Shown in pieces: positions 36,112-46,129 of a DNA stretch of 64,000 nucleotides (position 1 is the stretch's first letter; every line of letters begins with the position of its first letter). Location of the stretch: contig JAFXAA010000031.1 in assembly GCA_017522105.1 (NCBI GenBank), positions 32,890-96,889 on the forward strand. The letters are read 5' to 3'. The stretch is from Bacteroidales bacterium (GTDB lineage Bacteria; Bacteroidota; Bacteroidia; Bacteroidales; P3). The position numbers and the translations under genes were made by a program. Under the pieces are notes generated by a model that was not told the origin of the DNA, made no database searches, and was given only the letters and a program-made list of their open reading frames with translations.

Positions 36112-36195
36112 GCTGTTCTACGGTTGTTCTACGGTTGTTTAACGGTTGTTCTACGGTTTTAACCGTTAAACAACCGTAGAACAACCGTTAAACAG
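36112..36195. repeat. Imperfect hairpin of 11-bp units (second site)
   Basis: The same 11-bp TTGTTCTACGG/TTGTTTAACGG units as at 15.1 kb, four on the left and three on the right of a TT centre (36159-36160). Over the innermost 35 bp, 28 positions pair. The mismatches fall almost only at the two positions that distinguish the unit types. It lies in the 559-bp divergent spacer between the T9SS gene and the TPR lipoprotein gene. That spacer also holds the T9SS promoter, an AT-rich tract and the 8-bp array that follows. Confidence 0.9.
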
Positions 36196-36216
36196 GCGGG
36201 GCGATAGAGTGGTTAA

Positions 36217-36300
36217 GAAGTCAAAAAGTCAAAGAGTCAAAAAGTCAAGAGTCAAAGAGTCAAAAAGCCAAAGAGCCAAAGAGTCAAAGAGTCAAAGAGT
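36217..36300. repeat. 8-bp tandem array (AAGTCAAA type)
   Basis: About ten degenerate units AAGTCAAA/GAGTCAAA/GAGCCAAA, with one 7-bp unit, directly after the second hairpin. It is non-coding and upstream of the TPR lipoprotein gene. Confidence 0.85.
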
Positions 36301-36394
36301 ATAAAGGTCAAAACAATGGCAGAGGGTACAGGGCGTTGGCGTGAATGTGAGGGGCGGCACAATAAAAGGACGGATATGGCGTTATCAAGGGGTG

Positions 36395-38038
36395 ATGAAA
36401 ATGAATAAATATATACTATATTTGACGCTCTGCGCGGCGACGCTGGCTGGCTGCGGAGGCAGCCGGAAGGCCGACGCCGGCGACGGGCGCTACCGCCGCG
36501 AGCCCATCCGCGAGGTGGGCGAGGAGGCCTTGAAGGCCGACGCGGCGCTCATCGACGCCCTGGCGCTGCAGGAGAGCGGACGCACGGAGGAGGCCCTGGA
36601 GGCCTACGCCGCCCTGACGCGGACGACGCCGCGCTGCGGGGCGGCATGGTACGGCATGAGCCGCCTGCTGCTGCAGCGCGGATGGACGGACAGCGCGCAG
36701 GCCTGCATAGGCCGCGCCGTGGCCCTGGCGGACACCAACCGGTGGTACCTGTTGCAGCAGGCCGAGGTGCAGCGCGCCCGCCGCGACGCCAAGGGGCTGG
36801 CGGCCACCTGGGAGCGCCTGGTGGCCCTCAACCCCGAGCGGCTGGAGTACTACTACGAGCTGAGCAACGCCCACCTGGCGGCGGGCGACGTGGAGGGCGC
36901 CGTGGGCGCGCTGAACCGCGTGGAGAAGAAGATCGGTGTGACGGAGCCCGTGTCGCTGCAGAAGCAGCGCCTATGGGCCGCCGCGGGCAAGGCCGACAAG
37001 GCGGAGCGCGAGCTTGAGGCCCTGGCGGAAGCCATGCCGCAGGAGAAGCGCTACCAGGCCATGCTGGCCGAGGCCAACATGGGGCGCAAACGCTACTCGA
37101 AGGCCAAGCAGTACTACGACCGCGTGCTGGCCGCCGACCCGGAGGACGAGTACATACACATACAGCTGGCCGAGTATTGGAAGACCGTGGGCAAGACCGC
37201 CGAGGCCGACCGCGAGCTGGGGCTGGCCTTCGACAACCCGAAGCTGGACTGCCGCACGAAGGTGCAGCTGCTGACGTCGTTCTACACGGCCGAGGAGTTC
37301 TACGGCTCGCGGAGCCAGGCGGCCTACGCCCTGCTGGACAAGGTGATGGCCACGTGCGACGACACGGCACAGTACGCGCTGCTCTACGGCGACGTGCTGA
37401 TGCGCCAGCGCAAGTACGCCGAGGCGGCGCGATGGCTGGAGGTGAGCCTGCGCAGCGACTCGAGCCGCTACGAGGTGTGGGAGGGGCTGCTGATATGCCT
37501 GACGGAGGTGCCGGAGCGCGAAGCCGACCTGACGGCACGGGCGGCACGGGCGGCGCGCCTTTTCCCCATGCACACGCTGCCGCACTACCTGCTGGCCCTG
37601 CACGCCGTGCAGCAGGAGCGCTACGACGAGGCCCTGGAGCACATGGGGCGCGCCGAGAAGTGGGGCTTCAACAACGGATACCTGGAGGCCGAGAGCTACG
37701 GCCTGATGGCCGAGGCGTACTACCGCACGGGCCGCTACGACAAGGCGTGGCGCTGCTTCGAGCGGTGCCTGGAGCTGAAGCCCGAGGACTGGATGACGAT
37801 GAACAACTACGCCTACTACCTCGCCGAGCAGGGCACGGAGCTGGAGAAGGCCCTGGCCTTGAGCCGCCGCACCATAGAGGCGGAGCCTGACAACGCCAAC
37901 AGCCTGGACACCTACGCGTGGCTGCTGCACCTGCTGGGACGCGACGCCGAGGGGCTGCCCTACATGCGCAAGGCACTGAAGCTGGACCCGCAAAGCGAGA
38001 CGCTGAAGGAGCACATGAAAGCGATGGGCGGGAAATGA
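36395..38038 (+). CDS. Tetratricopeptide-repeat lipoprotein
   Basis: A 547-residue lipoprotein with MKMNKYILYLTLCAATLAGC; lipobox Cys follows LAG. Many TPR-like helical pairs span the protein, for example QESGRTEEALEAYAALTR, QKRYSKAKQYYDRVLAADPEDEY and TGRYDKAWRCFERCLELKPEDW. Similar TPR lipoproteins precede DUF4292 proteins in Bacteroidales envelopes, but the function is not established. The stop codon (38036-38038) is inside a 7-bp repeat array. The coding sequence is strongly GC-rich. Confidence 0.88.
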   Translation: MKMNKYILYLTLCAATLAGCGGSRKADAGDGRYRREPIREVGEEALKADAALIDALALQESGRTEEALEAYAALTRTTPRCGAAWYGMSRLLLQRGWTDSAQACIGRAVALADTNRWYLLQQAEVQRARRDAKGLAATWERLVALNPERLEYYYELSNAHLAAGDVEGAVGALNRVEKKIGVTEPVSLQKQRLWAAAGKADKAERELEALAEAMPQEKRYQAMLAEANMGRKRYSKAKQYYDRVLAADPEDEYIHIQLAEYWKTVGKTAEADRELGLAFDNPKLDCRTKVQLLTSFYTAEEFYGSRSQAAYALLDKVMATCDDTAQYALLYGDVLMRQRKYAEAARWLEVSLRSDSSRYEVWEGLLICLTEVPEREADLTARAARAARLFPMHTLPHYLLALHAVQQERYDEALEHMGRAEKWGFNNGYLEAESYGLMAEAYYRTGRYDKAWRCFERCLELKPEDWMTMNNYAYYLAEQGTELEKALALSRRTIEAEPDNANSLDTYAWLLHLLGRDAEGLPYMRKALKLDPQSETLKEHMKAMGGK

Positions 38039-38089
38039 GAAATGAGAAATGAGAAAGGAGAAATGGGAAATGAGAAATGATAAATGGGC
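38034..38089. repeat. 7-bp tandem array covering the TPR gene stop codon
   Basis: Eight consecutive heptamers of the type AATGAGA (variants AAGGAGA, AATGGGA, AATGATA, AATGGGC) from 38034 to 38089. The first unit supplies the TGA stop of the upstream gene. Confidence 0.9.
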
Positions 38090-38107
38090 GGGAAATTGGG
38101 AGTCTTT

Positions 38108-38626
38108 ATGAGGAGTACATATATACTAATCGCGGCGGCGATGCTGTTGCTGGCTGGATGCCGGAGCACGCGGCAGGCCGCCACTGCGCCACAGGGAACC
38201 GCCACGGCGGTGGCGGCACCGCAGCAGCCACGGCGCACGCTGACGGTGACGACGTTCACGGTCGTCGTGGACGGCATCAGCGCCACAGGGCAGCTGCGCG
38301 TGGCCGAGGACAGCGTGGTGTGGCTCAGCGTCACCAAGCTCGTGGAGCTGGGGCGCGGCCTGGCCACCAAGGACTCGGTGTGGGTCAGCGTGCCGCTGGC
38401 CGACCGGCAGTTTGCAGGCACCTACGCCGACCTGCAGAGGCTGGCGAAGCGGAAGCTGGACTACGCCACCCTTGAAAGGCTGGCCACCGAGGACGACGGA
38501 CAGCAGATAGAAGCCTTGGCGCGGAGCCTGGGCTACGAGGCCAAGGTGTACATCACCGGCCGCCGCAAGGTGGAACGCCTCAGCTTCCCCTTCAGGAAAT
38601 GGAAACCACAATCCAAAAAGCCATGA
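38108..38626 (+). CDS. DUF4292-like lipoprotein (short form)
   Basis: A 172-residue lipoprotein with MRSTYILIAAAMLLLAGC. The body has LTVTTFTVVVDGISATGQLRVAEDSVVWLSVTKLVELGRGL, resembling the beta-rich N-terminal half of DUF4292 (LolB/LolA-like) proteins. Family members I recall are longer (about 250 residues). Position after a TPR lipoprotein agrees with the usual pairing. An in-frame ATG 24 bp upstream is less likely. It overlaps the next gene by 4 bp (ATGA). Confidence 0.65.
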   Translation: MRSTYILIAAAMLLLAGCRSTRQAATAPQGTATAVAAPQQPRRTLTVTTFTVVVDGISATGQLRVAEDSVVWLSVTKLVELGRGLATKDSVWVSVPLADRQFAGTYADLQRLAKRKLDYATLERLATEDDGQQIEALARSLGYEAKVYITGRRKVERLSFPFRKWKPQSKKP

Positions 38627-39366
38627 GACATACCTTCACACTGACACTTCTGCTGGCCCTGCTGCCTCTGGCGCCACGGGCACAGCAGAGCGACGACACA
38701 GCGGCACGCATTGTGGACCGCTATGTGGCGCTGCTGGGCACAGAGCGCCTGCCGCAGGACAGCATGCTGACCATGGTGACGACCATCACCATGACCGGTT
38801 CGGCGGACACATTCATCATGAAGCGGTGGCACGTGCCGCCACTGATGATGCGCGTGGAGGTGTGGCTCAAGGACACCCTGCAGACCGCCCTATGCACCAA
38901 CGGCAAGGACCGCTACCGCATCTACAGCCCGCAGAAAGGCTACTGGGAGGACAAGGCGGACTACCGCTTCTATGAAGAAATGGATGGCTACGACTTCCGC
39001 GGCCCACTGCACAACTGGCGCAGCAAAGGGTTGACGCTGCACTACAAGGGCATCACCCGCGCCAAGGACAGCCACGAGCTGCAGACGGTGACCGTGGAGG
39101 GGCCAAAGATGTTCACGCGGCACTACATGTTCGAGGCCTCGGGGCTGCTGGCGGTGATCATAGAGACCGACGAGATAGACACCACCGAATACCGCAGCGA
39201 CGGCCAGCCGCACACGGAATGGAAGATAATGCACGAGTACATGCCGGTGGGCCCTGGCAGCCTGCTGCCCAAGGTGGAGAGCTTCATGCGCGACGGGACG
39301 CTCACGGTGATGCAGACCGAGGCATGGCTTGAGCCGAAGCAGACACTGCTGTTCAACAAAGACTGA
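38623..39366 (+). CDS. Secreted protein, possibly LolA/LppX-like
   Basis: A 247-residue exported protein with signal peptide MRHTFTLTLLLALLPLAPRA. The body is beta-rich: WHVPPLMMRVEVWLKDTLQTALCTNGKDRY, then PLHNWRSKGLTLHYKG. This is reminiscent of outer-membrane lipoprotein-sorting folds that bind lipid acyl chains in a half barrel. I cannot confirm the family by motif. Four-base overlap with the DUF4292-like gene suggests a joint envelope role. Confidence 0.6.
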   Translation: MRHTFTLTLLLALLPLAPRAQQSDDTAARIVDRYVALLGTERLPQDSMLTMVTTITMTGSADTFIMKRWHVPPLMMRVEVWLKDTLQTALCTNGKDRYRIYSPQKGYWEDKADYRFYEEMDGYDFRGPLHNWRSKGLTLHYKGITRAKDSHELQTVTVEGPKMFTRHYMFEASGLLAVIIETDEIDTTEYRSDGQPHTEWKIMHEYMPVGPGSLLPKVESFMRDGTLTVMQTEAWLEPKQTLLFNKD

Positions 39367-39377
39367 GAGGAGGGGAT

Positions 39378-39842
39378 ATGGATGACATCCATGGCGGCAT
39401 CGGCACCACAAACGAGGACGAGCTCTACATGCGCCAGGCGCTGCGCGAGGCCCGCGCCGCCGAGGCCGAGGGCGAAGTGCCCATAGGGGCCGTGGTGGTG
39501 ATGGGCGGCACCGTGATAGCCCGCGCGCACAACCAGACCGAACGGCTGTGCGACGCCACAGCGCACGCCGAGATGCTGGCCTTCACGGCGGCGGCGGAGC
39601 ATGTGGGCGGCAAATACCTTCAGGAGTGCACGCTCTACGTCACCGTGGAGCCCTGCCCGATGTGCGCCGGCGCGGCAGGATGGACGCAGGTGGGGCGCAT
39701 AGTCTACGGCGCCGCCGACCCTAAGCGTGGCTACCGCCTGCTGACGGGGCCTGTGCTGCACCCAAAGACCGAGGTCACGGGCGGCGTGCTGGCCGAGGAG
39801 TGCGGCACGCTGGTGCGCGAGTTTTTCAGAAAGAAGCGTTGA
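39378..39842 (+). CDS. tadA: tRNA-specific adenosine deaminase TadA
   Basis: TadA deaminates A34 to inosine in tRNA-Arg(ACG). The 154-residue deaminase shows the zinc/catalytic motifs DATAHAEMLAF (HAE) and EPCPMCAGAAGW (PCxxC). A purine-rich ribosome-binding-like GAGAGGAGGGG precedes the ATG. It overlaps the convergent miaA gene by 17 bp. Confidence 0.93.
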   Translation: MDDIHGGIGTTNEDELYMRQALREARAAEAEGEVPIGAVVVMGGTVIARAHNQTERLCDATAHAEMLAFTAAAEHVGGKYLQECTLYVTVEPCPMCAGAAGWTQVGRIVYGAADPKRGYRLLTGPVLHPKTEVTGGVLAEECGTLVREFFRKKR

Positions 39843-40737
39843 TTACGGCCTCCACCTTGGCCTCCAAGGGCAGCGAGCCGTCAATCCACCGTATGGGCAC
39901 TCCGTTGCGCTCCATGCGGCGGAACCATGTCATCTGCCGTTTGGCGAAACGCCGTATGTCGGTGAAGAGGTCGCGGAAGAGTTCCTCCTGCGTGCAGAGG
40001 CCGAGGAGGTGACGCGTGACGTGGCGGTACTCAAGGCCGAAGCGCATGAGGCGTTCCGGCGGGATGCCGTCGTCGAGGAGGCGCTGCACCTCGGCGGTCA
40101 TGCCTTCGGCAAGACGCTGGCGCAGGCGGGCCTCTATGCGGTCGATGATGACCTGCCGCGGGAAGCTGATGCCGAAGACGCGGTGTTCCATGGGCGGGAG
40201 CTGGAGGTAGGCGTCGGGGTGGCTGCGGGCAAACTCCTGTATTTCGAGGGCACGGACGAGACGGTCGCGGGTCTCGGTGTCGGTGTGGTTGTGCAGGCTT
40301 ATGTATGAGGCCAGGCGGGCGGTGAGTTCCTCGTCGCTGTAGGGCTCCAGCGAGGCGCGGTAGGCAGGGTCTACGGGGGCGTCAGGCAGATGATAGCCAC
40401 GGATGACGGCGTCGAGGTAGAGGCCTGTGCCGCCACAGAGGATGGGCTGGCGGCCACGCGCGGTGATGTCGGCGAAAGCCGCGCGAAAGTCGCCCATGAA
40501 GCGGTAGGCATTGTACTCCTCCAGCGGCGAACAGATGTCGATGAGATGGTAGGGAATATGCGTGCCGTGGATGGCATAGTCGGCCAGGTCTTTGCCGGTG
40601 CCGAGGTCCATGCCCCGGAACACCTGACGCGAGTCGGCGCTGACGACCTCGCCTCCGCACCTATAGGCCACCTCGGCGGCCAGGGCCGTTTTGCCCGTGG
40701 CCGTGGGGCCAAGAATGGTAATCAGCAAACTACTCAT
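39826..40737 (-). CDS. miaA: tRNA dimethylallyltransferase MiaA
   Basis: MiaA transfers a dimethylallyl group to N6 of A37 in tRNAs reading UNN codons. The P-loop ITILGPTATGKTALAAEV, VVSADSRQVFRGMDLGTGK, and ILCGGTGLYLDAVIRG are canonical. The start MSSLLITILGPT is chosen because earlier in-frame codons overlap the upstream gene and read as Ser/Thr-rich noise. It is 303 residues, overlapping the upstream PorE-like gene by 8 bp and convergent tadA by 17 bp. Confidence 0.95.
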   Translation of the reverse strand: MSSLLITILGPTATGKTALAAEVAYRCGGEVVSADSRQVFRGMDLGTGKDLADYAIHGTHIPYHLIDICSPLEEYNAYRFMGDFRAAFADITARGRQPILCGGTGLYLDAVIRGYHLPDAPVDPAYRASLEPYSDEELTARLASYISLHNHTDTETRDRLVRALEIQEFARSHPDAYLQLPPMEHRVFGISFPRQVIIDRIEARLRQRLAEGMTAEVQRLLDDGIPPERLMRFGLEYRHVTRHLLGLCTQEELFRDLFTDIRRFAKRQMTWFRRMERNGVPIRWIDGSLPLEAKVEAVINASF

Positions 40738-43486
40738 CAAAGAAGATGAGCTTGGAGCGCTGCTTGTCGAACTCGTAGTCGCCAAACTGGCGCAGGCCGG
40801 TGCGGTTGATGATGAACTTGTAGTCCACATTCTTCACCACCACCACCTCCACGTTCTCGCGGCGCTGGTCGCCAATCTGCATGTTCTTGAAGATGACAAT
40901 CTCCTTGTCGATGATGTTGCCCTCGGCGTCGAAGGAGAGGTCGCGGCGCGGGAAGTCATCCTTGGTGATGCGGCCCTGATAGAGGAAGTTCATGGCTTCT
41001 TCCCAGGAGATGGCCACCGGCTCCATGAAGCGCTCGTCGATGAGCATTGGCACCTGCGAACCGTTGACGATGCAGGGCACCTCGCCGCGAGTGGAGTTGA
41101 CCATGACGACGGGCACCACGCTCTCGTCGTGCACAATGGCAGGCTTCTTCTCGTCGAAGTCGTCGGCATCGGCAGGGCGGTTCACGAGGTCAATGACTTT
41201 GCCGTCCTCCGTCTGCTTGGCCACCGGCGTGGCAGAAGCGATATTTTCAACGAGGCGGCGCGACACGTAGTCGGTGCGCAGTATAAGGAATTCAAGACGG
41301 CGGTTGAGGGAGTGGGCGGCCTGCTGGCGCTCGGGGTCGAGGGTGGCTATGTAGTCGCACTCCAGGACGGTACCCGCCGAGAAGGGGTATTGCTTGCCGT
41401 TGTAGGTCACGACGACATCCTCGTCGAGGGTGCGCGGCACACGGTCGGCATAGCCTTTGGCCACGAGGCGGTCACGCTCGATGCCGCGGCTGACGAGATA
41501 GTCCACCACCGTCTGGGCGCGGCGCTGGCTGAGGGTGTCGTTGGTGAGGCCTATGTAAGGCTGGCAGTCAGTATGGGAACGGATCTCGACGACGATGTTG
41601 GGGTTGTTCTCCATGACGATGTAGAGGTCCATCAGGGAGTCCATAAACTCGCCCTTGAGCTCGGTGCGGGCAAGGTCAAAGCGTATCTCGGGCAGTACCA
41701 CAGGGCGCATAGGTACTGGCTCCATGCGGAAGTCATGCACGAGGGTCTTGTTGGTGGTGTAGCCCTTGGTGCTCTCCGAACCCTCGATGCTGAAGTAGTC
41801 CTTCTTGGAGAGGTACATCTTGTATACCACGTCTCGGCGCACCTGCGTGCTGTCGAACTTGTAATAGCCCTTCTTGTCGGTGCGGGTCTCATATTCTGTG
41901 CCGTTGGAGCCCACCATCTTGATGCGTACCCCCTCAAGGAGCTGCATGGACTTCTCGCTGCGCACGGTGCCTTCAATGGCGTAGTTGAGGCCGGGAAGAG
42001 CGAAGTAGAAGATGTCGTTGTTGATGGGGGGAGTTTGAGTTTTGGACTGGTTGGCGAGCTTGCGGTTGTGGGGGTCGGCAAAGGGGCGGTTGGAGGAGAA
42101 ATAGCCGCGCTCAACAAGGTTGGACGGTGTCGCCTCCTCGGGATAGAAAACTATGGACATTTCGTCGTAGGACGAGTTAATCGGGATGCCAAGGTTCTCG
42201 GGCTGGCTCCATTTGCCGTTGCGCTGTAGGGCACTCTTGAAGAGGTCGTATCCGCCGACACCGGGATGACCGTCGGAGGAGAAGTACATCAGAGAGTCAT
42301 TGCGAAGTATGGGGAAGACTTCACGGCCACGGGTGTTGATGATGGAGGTGAGGTTCACCGGGCGCCCGAAGTCGTCGGCGGTGCTCTTTCGGGTGGCCTT
42401 CCACAGGTCATAGTCGCCAAAGCCGCCCGGCATGTCGCTGGAGAAATAGAGCGTCAGCCCATCGCTGCTGATGGCAGGATATAGGTAGTTGTAGATTGTG
42501 TCGCCAAGGATGAGCGCCACCGGTTCGTTCCAGTCGCCTGGCCTCACCTCGTTGGCTTCGGCCACAGCCTCGGCTATGTTCTGCGCCATACCCCATGGGG
42601 TTGCGTTCGAGTGTTTCTTCTTGCTCTTCTTGTTGGTGCTCTTCTTGGATTTCTTGTCCTTCACCTCCTCGGGCTTCTTGGTAGACATGTAGATTCGGCA
42701 GCCCTGCGTTTCGTTGTCATAGATGTCGCAACGCGAGAAATAGATCGTGTTGCCATCGGGAGAGAAGACAGCCTCACCCTCATTGACGTCGGTATTAATC
42801 CTGCCACTCACGTCCCAAAGCTCCGGGGTGGAGTTCCAGTTGCCGTTGCGGTCCTGATAGACATAGTAAAGTTCGGAATAAGCCTGGTTGGTCCAGGGGT
42901 CGCTGTCGAAGGCATACTCGCCGAAACGAGAAGAAGTGAAGATCAGCTTGGTGGTATCGTTGCCGAGGAAGCGCGGCGCCCAGTCGTTGTAGTCGGTGCA
43001 CCAATCGCTCATCTTGCTGATTTCATGGCGTGTGCGGTCATTGGAAAGCTGGTTGGCATATATCAGGGACTGCTTGCGTTTGGCGGCGTAGCTGTCCGTC
43101 GGCTCCATCTCAAGGTACTTCTGGTAGAAGTCATCGGCCTCGTCAAACTTCTCCTCGAAGCGGCACATCTCGGCCAGATAGAAGTACAGTTTGCGCTCAC
43201 TCTCTTGGTAGCCGTCATTGGCCAGGCGCTTGTATATGCGCTCTGCACGTGGGTAGTCATACATCAAGCGGTAGCATTCAGCCAGCTGAAAGTACACACG
43301 GTTCTTTTCGGCCTTGTTGTCCTTGATTTTCTCGTAGGCCTTCTCATACTCCTTGGCGGCATCGTAGAAGCGGTACTGGTCGAAGAGATCGTCGGCCTTC
43401 TTAGCGATGCTCTTCTGAGCATAGGCACCGGAAGCCAAAAACAATGCCGAAACGAGCAGTACAAGACCTTTTTTGAGCGTTTTCAT
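40730..43486 (-). CDS. PorE-like TPR/PD40/OmpA protein with C-terminal retropepsin-like domain
   Basis: A 918-residue envelope protein with signal peptide ending SGAYA. Residues about 25-145 are TPR-like. About 165-470 contain PD40/WD40-like strands (NEGEAVFSPDGNTIYFS, YPAISSDGLTLYFSSDMPG). About 500-560 form a carboxypeptidase-regulatory-like fold, and about 600-740 the OmpA peptidoglycan-binding domain (NDTLSQRRAQTVVDYL). This is the layout of PorE, a T9SS-associated peptidoglycan anchor. Beyond it, residues about 789-918 resemble clan AA aspartic proteases. VPCIVNGSQVPMLIDERF sits where family members have a DTGAS motif, and ISWEEAMNFLYQGRITKDDF and FIINRTGLRQFGDYEFD match later blocks. 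Only the Asp of DTG remains, so it is probably inactive. A Lys-rich insert lies at about 276-292. Confidence 0.88.
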   Translation of the reverse strand: MKTLKKGLVLLVSALFLASGAYAQKSIAKKADDLFDQYRFYDAAKEYEKAYEKIKDNKAEKNRVYFQLAECYRLMYDYPRAERIYKRLANDGYQESERKLYFYLAEMCRFEEKFDEADDFYQKYLEMEPTDSYAAKRKQSLIYANQLSNDRTRHEISKMSDWCTDYNDWAPRFLGNDTTKLIFTSSRFGEYAFDSDPWTNQAYSELYYVYQDRNGNWNSTPELWDVSGRINTDVNEGEAVFSPDGNTIYFSRCDIYDNETQGCRIYMSTKKPEEVKDKKSKKSTNKKSKKKHSNATPWGMAQNIAEAVAEANEVRPGDWNEPVALILGDTIYNYLYPAISSDGLTLYFSSDMPGGFGDYDLWKATRKSTADDFGRPVNLTSIINTRGREVFPILRNDSLMYFSSDGHPGVGGYDLFKSALQRNGKWSQPENLGIPINSSYDEMSIVFYPEEATPSNLVERGYFSSNRPFADPHNRKLANQSKTQTPPINNDIFYFALPGLNYAIEGTVRSEKSMQLLEGVRIKMVGSNGTEYETRTDKKGYYKFDSTQVRRDVVYKMYLSKKDYFSIEGSESTKGYTTNKTLVHDFRMEPVPMRPVVLPEIRFDLARTELKGEFMDSLMDLYIVMENNPNIVVEIRSHTDCQPYIGLTNDTLSQRRAQTVVDYLVSRGIERDRLVAKGYADRVPRTLDEDVVVTYNGKQYPFSAGTVLECDYIATLDPERQQAAHSLNRRLEFLILRTDYVSRRLVENIASATPVAKQTEDGKVIDLVNRPADADDFDEKKPAIVHDESVVPVVMVNSTRGEVPCIVNGSQVPMLIDERFMEPVAISWEEAMNFLYQGRITKDDFPRRDLSFDAEGNIIDKEIVIFKNMQIGDQRRENVEVVVVKNVDYKFIINRTGLRQFGDYEFDKQRSKLIFFDE

Positions 43487-43581
43487 ATATATGAGTCTAT
43501 TTCTCTTTGTTGTTATATCAATATCACAATCAACTCATTGCACGGCCTTTCACCACCGCCACAATGTGTCTGTTCAACGTG

Positions 43582-43613
43582 CTAAATTACAACTTTTTTT
43601 TATACTGACCAAA
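43582..43613 (-). promoter_or_regulatory. Possible promoter of the PorE-like gene
   Basis: On the minus strand TTTG (complement of 43610-43613), 20-bp spacer, TAATTTAG (complement of 43582-43589). This is one base off the -7 consensus. Confidence 0.5.
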
Positions 43614-43621
43614 AAAAGTTT

Positions 43622-44869
<1,248 letters not shown>

Positions 44870-46126
44870 TTACAACAGTTGGTTTTTAGAGGCGTCTTGC
44901 CTGATGAATATGAACAGCAGGATGGTGAACGCCAGCATCGACGAACCACCGTAGCTGAAGAAGGGCAGCGGTATGCCTATGACGGGCACCAGGCCCAGCA
45001 CCATGCCCACGTTGACAAACAGATGTATGAACAGCACGCTGGCCACCGAGTAGCCATAGAAGCGGGCGAAACGGCTGCGCTGCCGCTCGGCCATGTTCAC
45101 CAGCCTCACCAGCAGCCACACGTAGGCTGCCACGAGGATGCTGCTCCCCAGCCACCCCCACTCCTCGCCCACGGTGCAGAAGATAAAGTCCGTGTGCTGC
45201 TCCGGCACAAAGTCGGCCTTGGTCACCGTGCCGCGCAGGAACCCCTTGCCGAAGAAGCCTCCGCTTCCGATGGCAATCTTGGACTGGTGCACATTGTAGC
45301 CAGCCCCCTGCAGGTCCTCGCTCTTGCCGAGCAGCACATTGATGCGCTCGCTCTGGTGGGCTTCAAGCACATGGTTGAACACGAAGTCCACAGAGAAGAC
45401 GAAAGCCACGCAGCACACCAGCACGGCGCCGGCACGCAGCCAATCGCGCGTGGTGCGCTTGTTGAGCCACACAAACAGGTAGGCTGCCGCCAGCAGCACC
45501 AGGGCGCCAATCAGTATGTACTTGTTGACAAGCAGCGCCAACACAAAGAGCGCTATGGCCGCCACTCCCGTCACCAATATGGCCCCCGACAGCCCTTCGC
45601 GGAACAGGGGGAAGACGAAAGCAAGGAAAACCAGCGCCGAACCCGTGTCGTGCTGCAGGAAGACCAGCGCCGCCGGCACGGCAATGAGGAGCAGCGCCAC
45701 CACCTTGGTGTGCGCCTGCCGCCACTCCACATCTATGCCGCTCATGAACTTCGCCAGGGCCAGAGCCGTGGCGAACTTGGCGAACTCCGAGGGCTGGAGC
45801 CTGAAGAAGCCCAGGTCTATCCACGACTTGCCGCCGTGCGACACCGTGGCTATGAACAGCGTCACCACCAGAAGCGCCAGCACCAAGGCATAGATGATGT
45901 AGGCTCCGTTGGAGAAGAAACGCGGCTCGGTGAACATCACCACCAGCGCCACCAGCGCCGCCGCCGCTATCCATAGCAGCTGCTTGCCGTGGAAAGTGGC
46001 CATGTCGAACACACCGGCCTGGTCGCCGTTATAGGTGGCGGCGTAGATGTTCACCCACCCAAAGAGGGCCAGGAAGAGCCACAGCCCCACCGTCGTCCAG
46101 TCTATTTTCAGTTTTTCTTGGTACAT
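44870..46126 (-). CDS. rodA: Rod-shape peptidoglycan polymerase RodA (SEDS family)
   Basis: RodA is a polytopic SEDS glycosyltransferase for lateral wall elongation, partnered with PBP2. The 418-residue protein has FFRLQPSEFAKFATALALAKF, HDTGSALVFLAF, AIGSGGFFGKGFLRGT, EQHTDFIFCTVGEEWGWLG and IPLPFFSYGGSSML. It lies 3 bp after mrdA, as expected for the pair. mreBCD, which commonly complete this cluster, are not in the window. Confidence 0.96.
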   Translation of the reverse strand: MYQEKLKIDWTTVGLWLFLALFGWVNIYAATYNGDQAGVFDMATFHGKQLLWIAAAALVALVVMFTEPRFFSNGAYIIYALVLALLVVTLFIATVSHGGKSWIDLGFFRLQPSEFAKFATALALAKFMSGIDVEWRQAHTKVVALLLIAVPAALVFLQHDTGSALVFLAFVFPLFREGLSGAILVTGVAAIALFVLALLVNKYILIGALVLLAAAYLFVWLNKRTTRDWLRAGAVLVCCVAFVFSVDFVFNHVLEAHQSERINVLLGKSEDLQGAGYNVHQSKIAIGSGGFFGKGFLRGTVTKADFVPEQHTDFIFCTVGEEWGWLGSSILVAAYVWLLVRLVNMAERQRSRFARFYGYSVASVLFIHLFVNVGMVLGLVPVIGIPLPFFSYGGSSMLAFTILLFIFIRQDASKNQLL

Positions 46127-46129
46127 GGC

